This document shows positions 1-5,055 of a stretch of DNA of 5,055 bases, in pieces; within the stretch, counting starts at the first letter, position 1, and each line of letters starts with the position of its first letter. The notes under the pieces were generated by a model. It was not told where the DNA came from and did not search any database. It saw only the letters and a list, made by a program, of their open reading frames with translations. A program made the translations under genes and the position numbers. This stretch comes from Candidatus Izemoplasma sp. (lineage in GTDB: Bacteria; Bacillota_I; Bacilli_A; Izemoplasmatales; Izemoplasmataceae), in assembly GCA_021736285.1 (NCBI GenBank), contig JAIPGE010000108.1:1-5055 (forward strand), in the 5' to 3' direction.

Positions 1-393
1 GATTCCGTCACGACCAAGAATAATAAACTTGAATTCAGACAACAGTCCGGCAGCGTTTTTCCATTGATCTAAATACTTTAAATTATCTGCGCCCATGACA
101 AAATAAATTTCTTCATCATCTAAGTCACTCAGTCGAATTAAGGACTGGTAAGTGCCTAAAAAGTCTGAATCATTCATCTCTAAGGTTGAAATGGTGACAT
201 CCTCGTAATGTCCTAAAGCAAGTCTAAGCATATTTAAGCGATGATAATTGCTTGCTAAGCTGCTTTTTGTATAGGCACTACTGACAGGCAAAAAGGTAAC
301 AGTTGCTTGGGGAAATTCTTGTTTGAGAAAATGATAGATCTCAATGTGAGCATTGGTCACAGGATTAAATGCTCCACCAAATACTATTTGCAT
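1..393 (-). CDS. nadD: Nicotinate-nucleotide adenylyltransferase (N-terminal part)
   Basis: Partial gene: 131 codons from the ATG at 393-391, open to the window edge. NadD is a cytosolic enzyme that joins nicotinate mononucleotide and ATP to make deamido-NAD, the penultimate step of NAD synthesis. Visible family signatures are the N-terminal nucleotidyltransferase loop GGAFNPVTNAH (residues 6-16, the (H/T)xGH-type motif in the form TNAH), an acidic/aromatic stretch around DFLGTYQSL, the substrate-site segment FVMGADNLKYLDQW (about residues 98-111), and the following LGRDG. The C-terminal ISSTxIR-type motif lies outside the window, as would any fused HD (YqeK-like) domain, so total length is unknown; free-standing NadD is usually about 190-220 residues. 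The start is supported by GAAGGA nine bases upstream and by the GGAFNP motif close to the N-terminus. It is transcribed divergently from the M42 peptidase operon. Family assignment is firm; the fusion state is unknown. Confidence 0.93.
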   Translation of the reverse strand, partial: MQIVFGGAFNPVTNAHIEIYHFLKQEFPQATVTFLPVSSAYTKSSLASNYHRLNMLRLALGHYEDVTISTLEMNDSDFLGTYQSLIRLSDLDDEEIYFVMGADNLKYLDQWKNAAGLLSEFKFIILGRDGI

Positions 394-402
394 TATGTCA
401 CA

Positions 403-408
403 TCCTTC
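403..408 (-). promoter_or_regulatory. Ribosome binding site of nadD
   Basis: On the minus strand the sequence reads GAAGGA, then nine bases, then ATG (393-391). It is the only good Shine-Dalgarno match near the start and supports the chosen NadD start codon. Confidence 0.7.
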
Positions 409-429
409 ATTCGTCTATGAAACACTTAT

Positions 430-438
430 ATTATAGCA
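430..438 (-). promoter_or_regulatory. Extended -10 promoter for nadD
   Basis: The minus strand reads TGCTATAAT, a perfect TATAAT with the TGn extension, about 37 bases upstream of the nadD ATG. At a 17-bp spacer the -35 position holds TACCAT, a poor match. A better TTGTCA further upstream is about 29 bp from the -10, too far to pair with it. The promoter is therefore best read as an extended -10 type with a weak or absent -35. The predicted 5' leader is about 30 nt. Confidence 0.6.
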
Positions 439-505
439 CTTATCGTCTAAAAATGGTACCTAAATGACAAAATTCTGTTTCTTTGTTTTTCTATTTGAGT
501 AAGTA

Positions 506-514
506 TGTTATAAT
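506..514 (+). promoter_or_regulatory. Extended -10 promoter for the M42 peptidase-phosphatase operon
   Basis: TATGTTATAAT at 504-514 contains a consensus TATAAT (509-514) preceded by TG at 506-507, the extended -10 form common in Gram-positive bacteria. No good -35 lies at 16-18 bp: the position is a T-rich run around 485-491. A TTGTTT at 483-488 has a 20-bp spacer. TTGAGT (495-500) is too close to serve. Transcription would start near 520-522, so the ribosome binding site would lie almost at the RNA 5' end. Confidence 0.65.
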
Positions 515-520
515 TTTTTT

Positions 521-529
521 AAAGAGGTG
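521..529 (+). promoter_or_regulatory. Ribosome binding site of the M42 peptidase, deciding its start
   Basis: AAAGAGGTG is followed by six bases and ATG at 536-538, an ideal Shine-Dalgarno arrangement. The GTG that ends this motif (527-529) is in frame and could be taken as a start, but it lies inside the ribosome binding site and has no Shine-Dalgarno sequence of its own. ATG 536 is therefore the better start. Confidence 0.85.
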
Positions 530-535
530 AAAGCA

Positions 536-1558
536 ATGTCATTAAACACAGATTATATATTAAACTTTGCAAAAGAGATTTTAACGATTCATAGTCCGAG
601 TGGTTACTCGAAAGATATTATCCCAAGAATTGAACAAGAAGCTGATCGATATGATTTAAGTTATGAGCATACAAAAAAAGGAAATTTAATTATTACCTAT
701 CCCGGTCAAAAAGAGAAAACAATTGGCTTGAGTGTTCACGTTGATACCTTAGGCGCAATGGTAAGAAGCATTTCTACGGATGGTAAAATAAAATTTACTG
801 CTATCGGTGGTCCACTTTGGCCGACATTAGATGGTGAATATTGTACCCTTTTAACACGGGATAATAAAACGTATACAGGCACATTTTTATCAACTTCTCC
901 CGCCGTTCACGTATACAAAGATGCCAAAAACAAGGAACGCACACCAGAAAATATGTATGTCCGTATTGATGAGGTTGTATCCTCAAAAGAAGATGTGCTT
1001 GACCTTGGTATCGAAGTAGGTAATTTTATTTTTATTGATCCCAAAACAACGATTACCGAAAGTGGGTTTATCAAGTCACGATTTTTAGATGACAAGATTA
1101 ATGTGGCCAGTGTTTTTGGCTTAATCGACCTCTTAAAAAAAGAAAAAATAACACCAAAATATACACTTAAATTTATTATTTCAACTTATGAAGAAGTTGG
1201 CCATGGGGCTTCTTTTATTCCTAAACTTGATGAATTAATCGCGGTTGATATGGGGTGTATTGGTGATGATTTAACATGTACTGAACAAGATGTATCAATC
1301 TGTCCAAAAGATTCAAGTGGTCCATACGATTATGATTTAACAAACACAATGATTTCAATCGCAAAACAGAAAAAGATTAATCATGCGATTGATATCTATC
1401 CGTTTTATGGCAGTGATGTCTCTGCGGCAATGCGCGGCGGTAACGATATCAAAGGTGCACTTATCGGCCCTGGTGTTCATGCGTCACACGGAATGGAACG
1501 CACCCATATTGATGCCATAACATCAACCATTACATTACTCTACCATTATGTCAAATAA
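536..1558 (+). CDS. M42-family metallo-aminopeptidase (glutamyl/TET-type aminopeptidase)
   Basis: Protein of 340 residues, normal for the M42 family, whose members are cytosolic, usually two-metal aminopeptidases often assembled as large oligomers that trim peptides; some relatives act as cellulase-like or glutamyl peptidases. By alignment from memory, metal and catalytic residues are all present: His68 and Asp70 in SVHVDTLGAMV, bridging Asp185 in SRFLDD, general-base Glu219 and ligand Glu220 in STYEEVGHGA, Asp238 in AVDMG, and a C-terminal His (probably His318 in ASHGMERTH). The residue after HxD is Thr, where classic TET peptidases have Glu; I recall the HVDTLGAMV and KDSSGPYDY forms from a distinct Bacillota subgroup. 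There is no signal peptide. It is the first gene of an operon; its last 11 nt overlap the phosphatase gene. The substrate cannot be deduced. Confidence 0.93.
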   Translation: MSLNTDYILNFAKEILTIHSPSGYSKDIIPRIEQEADRYDLSYEHTKKGNLIITYPGQKEKTIGLSVHVDTLGAMVRSISTDGKIKFTAIGGPLWPTLDGEYCTLLTRDNKTYTGTFLSTSPAVHVYKDAKNKERTPENMYVRIDEVVSSKEDVLDLGIEVGNFIFIDPKTTITESGFIKSRFLDDKINVASVFGLIDLLKKEKITPKYTLKFIISTYEEVGHGASFIPKLDELIAVDMGCIGDDLTCTEQDVSICPKDSSGPYDYDLTNTMISIAKQKKINHAIDIYPFYGSDVSAAMRGGNDIKGALIGPGVHASHGMERTHIDAITSTITLLYHYVK

Positions 1559-2663
1559 TCCAATTACTTATCCGGATTACACCAATTCAATTTTGAATGT
1601 TAGTAATTCGTTGTTAGACTACTATCATATTACTCCGCATCATCCCACACATCCTGTTCTTGATCAATATTTATCTAAGCCATATAACCACATTGTTTAT
1701 GTGTTGCTTGATGGGCTTGGTACAAATGTTATTAAAGCGCATCTAACCAAACAAGATGCCTTATACCAATATATGCAAGATGAAATCACCAGTGTTTTTC
1801 CGCCCACAACTGTCGCCGCAACAAACGCTGTTATCTCAGGAAAAACACCTATTGAAAATGGCCATCTAGGCTGGGTTCAGTATTTTGAAAAAGAAGATAC
1901 CAACTTAATTGTTTTTAAAAATGAAGATTTTTATACAGGCCATATACAACCTTCAAATCTTCGTGCCAAATACTTGTCTTACAATCGTTTGGTCGATCAA
2001 GTAAGCACTAAAAATCCGGATATAACCTGCCAAGAATTCATGCCCCAAATAGTCACCAAAGATGGCTCTAAAACATTTGAAAATCAGGTTGAACGCATAT
2101 TGCTTCATACCCACCATCATGACAAGACGTTCTCTTATGTCTATTGGATTGAACCTGATATGAGTGAACATCAATATGGTGTTTACAGTGACGAAGTTAA
2201 TCATTTGATCAACGAGTTGAATCAAAGTTTTACATCACTTATTCAAAATCTACCTGAAGATACACTTGTGATTGGGATAGCTGATCACGGACTAACCGAT
2301 ATAGAGTCACTACCTCTTTATCAAAATAAAAAATTAGTTAGCCTATTAAAACGTAAAACTAGTATTGAACCAAGAGCGACAAATTTCTTTATTAAAGACG
2401 GTCAAAAAGATACCTTTGAGAAAGTTTTTAACGCTTCTTATCAAGACGATTATTTATTGTTATCGAAACAAGAAATTTTAGATGAAAAATTGTTTGGTAG
2501 CGGAAAATCCCATCCAATGATTCATAGTTTCTTAGGCGATTATATAGCAATTGCAACCAGCAATAAAATGTTTTCTTTGACAGACAAAAAAGTCTATAAA
2601 GCCCATCATGCTGGTCTCACACAAGATGAGATGATGGTGCCTCTAATCATTTATAAAAAATAA
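1548..2663 (+). CDS. Alkaline-phosphatase-superfamily phosphodiesterase / nucleotide pyrophosphatase
   Basis: Protein of 371 residues of the type I phosphodiesterase/nucleotide pyrophosphatase group (PF01663-like), which hydrolyses phosphoesters through two metal ions, usually zinc. The full metal set is visible: Asp55 in YVLLDGLG, nucleophile region FPPTTVAATN with Thr88 the likely nucleophile, Asp204 and His208 in EPDMSEHQYG, Asp246-His247 in IADHGLT, and His354 in HHAGLTQDEMMVPLI. The opening (YPDYTNSILNVSNSLLDYY) and SGKTPIENGHLGWVQYF match a Bacillota subgroup annotated only as alkaline phosphatase family. No signal peptide or membrane segment is seen, so it is probably cytosolic. The ATG lies inside the end of the peptidase gene and has no clear Shine-Dalgarno sequence, which suggests translation by coupling. 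The TAA stop is inside the terminator hairpin. The natural substrate (nucleotide, phospholipid head group or other) is unknown. Confidence 0.9.
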   Translation: MSNNPITYPDYTNSILNVSNSLLDYYHITPHHPTHPVLDQYLSKPYNHIVYVLLDGLGTNVIKAHLTKQDALYQYMQDEITSVFPPTTVAATNAVISGKTPIENGHLGWVQYFEKEDTNLIVFKNEDFYTGHIQPSNLRAKYLSYNRLVDQVSTKNPDITCQEFMPQIVTKDGSKTFENQVERILLHTHHHDKTFSYVYWIEPDMSEHQYGVYSDEVNHLINELNQSFTSLIQNLPEDTLVIGIADHGLTDIESLPLYQNKKLVSLLKRKTSIEPRATNFFIKDGQKDTFEKVFNASYQDDYLLLSKQEILDEKLFGSGKSHPMIHSFLGDYIAIATSNKMFSLTDKKVYKAHHAGLTQDEMMVPLIIYKK

Positions 2664-2691
2664 CCACTTCGCTTGAAGTGGTTATTGTTTT
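2661..2691. terminator. Bidirectional rho-independent terminator between convergent operons
   Basis: TAACCACTTC (2661-2670), loop GCTT, and GAAGTGGTTA (2675-2684) form a perfect 10-bp stem that A-T pairs extend to 12. On the plus strand it is followed by TTGTTTT (2685-2691). On the minus strand it is followed by six T (complement of 2655-2660) and more A/T. It therefore ends the peptidase-phosphatase transcript and, with the better T-tract, the reductase operon. The phosphatase stop codon forms the first three bases of the stem, and the reductase stop (2692-2690) overlaps the plus-strand T-tract. Confidence 0.88.
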
Positions 2692-3673
2692 ACCATAAGT
2701 GATGAACAGGATTTTTAATATACGTGTCATAAATTATTCTTACTTGTTGCATTTCTTTTTGTGTTAATGGTGGTAATTCTGTGGCTTTGGCATTGCTTTT
2801 TATATGGGTTTCTTTACTCGCGCCAGGAATGACTAGACTGACCGCATCAAACATTAATATCCAACGCAATGCAATCGGCGCTAAGTTATCTGTTTTAAAT
2901 AATGTTTTAAGTTCTTCTACCGCTTTCAATCCTTTTTCATAATCGACACCACTAAAGGTTTCCCCTTTATCAAATGCTTCTCCGTGGCGATTAAAATTAC
3001 GATGATCACCGTCTTTAAACACAGAGTCTTTAGTTAGTTTACCTGCTAGCAAGCCACTTGCAAGGGGCACCCTAACAATGACACCAACATCTTTTTTCTT
3101 TGCTTGTTCAAAGAATAATTCCATGGGACGATGCCGAAACATATTAAAAATAATTTCAATTGCTTCAACGCCATCATATTCCATTGCCTTTAAGCCTTCT
3201 TCAATTTTTTCGACACTGACACCATAGTGTTTTATTTTACCTTCTTTTTTTAATGTGTCTAGCACTTTAAAAACATCTGGTTGATAATAAACTTCTGTTG
3301 GTGGGCAGTGTAACAATACCATATCGAGTGCTTCTACTTGTAATCGCGCCCGTGACTCGTCAATATATTGTCTTAAATTAGATTCGTTATATCCGCTTGC
3401 CACATGCGGATCAATTTGGCGACCAACTTTTGTAATAACAAATGGCTTTTTAGGTTGTTTTTTTAAATACTCACCAATTGCTTTTTCACTGGCACCGCCT
3501 TGATAAACATCTGCGGTATCAAACACTGTAATCTCTTCTTGGATTGCTGTTTCTAGAGTCTTTTCAGCTAACTCTGGGTCAAATGGATCGCCCCATTTTC
3601 CACCAAGTTGCCAGCAACCTAGTCCTATTTCCGATATGGTTTCGTTCGTTTTTCCAAATCTTCTTGTTTTCAT
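2690..3673 (-). CDS. Aldo/keto reductase
   Basis: Protein of 327 residues, a full-length aldo/keto reductase: a cytosolic (beta/alpha)8 barrel enzyme that reduces aldehydes or ketones, or oxidises alcohols, with NAD(P)H. The catalytic tetrad is intact: Asp52 and Tyr57 in FDTADVY, Lys82 in ITKVG, His122 in LLHCP. The start RRFGKTNETISEIGLGCWQLGG is typical, as are VPLASGLLAGKLT (202-214) and IPGASKETHIKSN (282-294), the latter the cofactor-phosphate binding region. The overall pattern, including SGLLAGK with a following DHRN, resembles the Bacillus IolS/YhdN (AKR11) type. This resemblance is from memory and does not establish the substrate. The start ATG has AAAGAGG six to seven bases upstream. 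It is the last gene of a three-gene minus-strand operon, 25 nt after the small membrane protein gene, and is followed directly by the terminator. No link between its chemistry and the membrane genes is evident. Confidence 0.93.
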   Translation of the reverse strand: MKTRRFGKTNETISEIGLGCWQLGGKWGDPFDPELAEKTLETAIQEEITVFDTADVYQGGASEKAIGEYLKKQPKKPFVITKVGRQIDPHVASGYNESNLRQYIDESRARLQVEALDMVLLHCPPTEVYYQPDVFKVLDTLKKEGKIKHYGVSVEKIEEGLKAMEYDGVEAIEIIFNMFRHRPMELFFEQAKKKDVGVIVRVPLASGLLAGKLTKDSVFKDGDHRNFNRHGEAFDKGETFSGVDYEKGLKAVEELKTLFKTDNLAPIALRWILMFDAVSLVIPGASKETHIKSNAKATELPPLTQKEMQQVRIIYDTYIKNPVHHLW

Positions 3674-3678
3674 TTTTA

Positions 3679-3684
3679 CCTCTT
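3679..3684 (-). promoter_or_regulatory. Ribosome binding site of the aldo/keto reductase
   Basis: The minus strand reads AAAAGAGGTAAAA and then ATG (3673-3671). The strong AAGAGG sits in the 25-nt gap after the preceding stop, so the reductase is translated independently although it is co-transcribed. Confidence 0.75.
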
Positions 3685-3698
3685 TTCATTGGTACGGG

Positions 3699-4097
3699 TT
3701 ACTGAATCGTGTCAATTAGATAATATCTCGCATTAAAATATCCTTTTAAACCTGTCTCTTCAACTATCTTAAATTGGACCAAGAAAGTTTCTTCATGATC
3801 TTCAATTTGCAAGATAACTTCAGAATAATCTGCGGTGCTATGATCAACCACAGATACGATTTCGATTGTTTGATCCGATAATGTGGTTTGGACCACAGAA
3901 CAAACTTCTTTGGTTTCTGCATTAAAATGCGTATCACAAACATTTGGATCATCCAAATGAGTAAAATAGCTTGTCACAAGTTCTTCTTTTGAGACGAAGC
4001 CGTCTGGTGTACTTAAATACGTGTATACACCATACGTTGCCCCAATGATTGCCAAAAAGATAATCAGTCGCTTCAGTAATTTTTTAAGTTTTGCCAT
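3699..4097 (-). CDS. Small single-pass membrane protein of unknown function
   Basis: Protein of 132 residues; I do not recognise a family. Residues 1-10 are strongly basic (MAKLKKLLKR) and are followed by one hydrophobic helix at about 11-28 (LIIFLAIIGATYGVYTYL). This predicts an N-in membrane anchor with the remaining roughly 100 residues outside the cytoplasm; no lipobox or clear cleavage site is seen. The outer part is acidic, has two cysteines (Cys54, Cys66) that could form a disulfide, and ends in alternating beta-like segments (ILQIEDHEETFLVQFKIVEE, then GYFNARYYLIDTI). These could suit a small NTF2-like or cystatin-like fold, which is a guess. It starts 6 nt after the DUF697 gene stop in the same frame, separated by tandem TGA-TAA stops. 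The Shine-Dalgarno sequence is weak and distant (AAGAG, 12 nt), so coupling to the upstream gene is likely. Codon use and base composition look like its neighbours. Confidence 0.8.
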   Translation of the reverse strand: MAKLKKLLKRLIIFLAIIGATYGVYTYLSTPDGFVSKEELVTSYFTHLDDPNVCDTHFNAETKEVCSVVQTTLSDQTIEIVSVVDHSTADYSEVILQIEDHEETFLVQFKIVEETGLKGYFNARYYLIDTIQ

Positions 4098-4103
4098 AGT
4101 TTA

Positions 4104-5027
4104 TCACGACTCTTTTTTTTGGGCTTTACGGAATGGTCTTGCAATGATTTTTGCAATACTTTTGGGGAAGAAACTCAGTGAATCACCAATGATTACTGGC
4201 ATCAATGTGATAGTGTCTTTATACGCTTGTTTTCTGATTTGTTTACGGTCTAATAATTTATTATCATTATATAAATATTTTTCTGTGATAACACCAACCC
4301 GACATGTTAACATCGCATTGGTAACCCCACCTAAAACACTACTTGAAATTGTTTTTAAAAACGGTACGTCAGTAATTGTTTCGGTGAATTTCGTTGGTAA
4401 AACCTCGGATAACTCCATCTCTTCTATACCTTCAGCAATGAGTGATGCGACAAGAACTCGTGTACTAAGTTTAATAAGATAGGGATAACTTGGTCTAAAT
4501 CCAGAAATTTCAACAATTTCACGAATCAATTTAATATTAATGATTAATGTGCTAATCATATCTAAATTCCCGTTTTGAGATAATGCGGTTGAAATGAAAA
4601 CGTGTTTCGCATTTTCAACAATTGTTTCCCTAGTTTTAGTATGGACACTGCCTTTGAAAGTCGCTTGTAATGCATCCCGTAACTTTTTCGAATCATTTAG
4701 AGATAATTGTAAGTTACGTTTTTCTTTATCGGTTAATATATCACGTTTCATTAACACTTTTGCCGCATTGCGGTAAATGATATGTTTTTCTTTTGAATCA
4801 GTCAACATCGCATCAACAGTAAATGTTGGCGATAATAAAATAACTCGAATCGGATTCAAAATTAGTACATAAAATAAAATTCCACTTAATCCATAAAATG
4901 TATACTCTAAATACTGATGGACATTGCGTAAGCGTATTCCAACTTCAATGACATTACTAACTAATATAAACACAACAACAATAAAGAGACCAATACCAAT
5001 TAATGCCCACCATTTTTTTCGACCCAT
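4104..5027 (-). CDS. DUF697/YcjF-like membrane protein
   Basis: Protein of 307 residues. The N-terminal part has a basic start (MGRKK), a hydrophobic helix at about 6-25 and a second at about 43-65, together predicting a two-TM hairpin. A soluble, mainly helical region follows from about 75 to 307. Its core (about 130-280) resembles DUF697: ETIVENAKHVFISTALSQNG, then DMISTLIINIKLIREIVEI, FRPSYPYLIKL, and the late GGVTNAMLTCRVGVITEKYL, which corresponds to the TARVG motif of the family. DUF697 proteins such as E. coli YcjF are membrane proteins of unknown role, often next to or fused with GTPases; no GTPase is seen in this window. The C-terminus is basic (RPFRKAQKKES). The start is supported by AGGTGG seven bases upstream. 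It is the first gene visible in the operon; genes further upstream may lie outside the window. Confidence 0.8.
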   Translation of the reverse strand: MGRKKWWALIGIGLFIVVVFILVSNVIEVGIRLRNVHQYLEYTFYGLSGILFYVLILNPIRVILLSPTFTVDAMLTDSKEKHIIYRNAAKVLMKRDILTDKEKRNLQLSLNDSKKLRDALQATFKGSVHTKTRETIVENAKHVFISTALSQNGNLDMISTLIINIKLIREIVEISGFRPSYPYLIKLSTRVLVASLIAEGIEEMELSEVLPTKFTETITDVPFLKTISSSVLGGVTNAMLTCRVGVITEKYLYNDNKLLDRKQIRKQAYKDTITLMPVIIGDSLSFFPKSIAKIIARPFRKAQKKES

Positions 5028-5034
5028 GTTGCCA

Positions 5035-5040
5035 CCACCT
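5035..5040 (-). promoter_or_regulatory. Ribosome binding site of the DUF697 gene
   Basis: The minus strand reads AAAGGTGGTGGCAAC and then ATG (5027-5025). AGGTGG at seven bases is a good match and fixes the start. The remaining bases to the window edge are A/T-rich and contain TAA triplets on the minus strand. No promoter can be recognised in so short a stretch. Confidence 0.7.
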
Positions 5041-5055
5041 TTTCTTTATTTTATC

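Noticed and set aside
495..500. TTGAGT as the -35 box of the peptidase promoter.
   Set aside because: It is only 8 bp from the -10 box. Functional spacers are about 16-18 bp.
527..535. GTG at 527 as the start of the M42 peptidase.
   Set aside because: It is part of the AAAGAGGTG ribosome binding site, and ATG 536 lies at ideal spacing from it.
394..535. Possible riboswitch or NAD-responsive repressor operator upstream of nadD.
   Set aside because: The leader is only about 30 nt, too short for a known riboswitch, and no clear long inverted repeat of the NiaR/NrtR kind was seen.
1953..2225. Minus-strand open frame of 90 codons inside the phosphodiesterase gene.
   Set aside because: It lies over the conserved metal-binding region of the phosphodiesterase (including EPDMSEHQYG) and shows no recognisable protein features of its own.
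4101..4106. Stop-codon read-through joining the DUF697 protein to the small protein, since the frames match.
   Set aside because: There are two consecutive stops (TGA then TAA), and the small protein has its own ATG and a typical basic membrane-anchor N-terminus.
4113..4120. Run of eight A (minus strand) just before the DUF697 stop, as a possible frameshift or slippage site that would fuse it to the small protein.
   Set aside because: The small gene is in the same frame as the DUF697 gene, so slippage in either direction would move out of its frame. Both shifted frames hit stops soon after. The run more simply encodes the Lys-rich tail.
4021..4482. Plus-strand open frame of 153 codons antisense to the DUF697 and small-protein genes.
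   Set aside because: It starts with GTG, has no Shine-Dalgarno sequence, and crosses two well-supported genes. Its content is explained as the complement of their coding sequence.
2690..5027. A new defence or signalling system built from the DUF697, small membrane and reductase genes.
   Set aside because: The reductase is an ordinary complete enzyme with its own ribosome binding site. There is no nuclease, NTPase or toxin-like domain, and no sign of horizontal transfer in base use.

Overview
This window comes from a low-GC Gram-positive-type bacterium. The evidence is AT-rich coding sequence with A/T-ending codons, strong AAGAGG/GAGGTG-type ribosome binding sites, and TGnTATAAT extended -10 promoters. 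TGA is used as a stop (4104-4106) and tryptophan is encoded by TGG, so this is the standard bacterial code and not the Mycoplasma/Spiroplasma code. The protein set would suit Bacillota or a walled-relative Mollicutes lineage (Izemoplasma/Haloplasma/Acholeplasma-like). That placement is inference from style, not from a marker gene.

Layout: (1) 1-393, minus strand: the first 131 codons of nadD (NAD biosynthesis), running off the left edge. (2) 394-535: a 142-bp divergent promoter region with one extended -10 box facing each way. (3) 536-2663, plus strand: a two-gene operon of an M42-family metallo-aminopeptidase and an alkaline-phosphatase-superfamily phosphodiesterase/pyrophosphatase, overlapping by 11 nt. 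(4) 2661-2691: a perfect hairpin with T-tracts on both sides, serving as a bidirectional terminator between convergent operons. (5) 5027-2690, minus strand: a tight three-gene operon. It reads DUF697/YcjF-like two-TM membrane protein, then a small single-TM protein of unknown function (6 nt gap), then an aldo/keto reductase (25 nt gap).

The genes are mostly housekeeping or general metabolic: cofactor synthesis, peptide breakdown, phosphoester hydrolysis and carbonyl reduction. No mobile element, CRISPR array, tRNA, rRNA or riboswitch was recognised. The least understood part is the DUF697 protein with its small membrane partner. Their spacing suggests coupled expression and possibly a membrane complex, but no biochemical role can be read from the sequence. 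I do not see convincing evidence for a wholly new system here.
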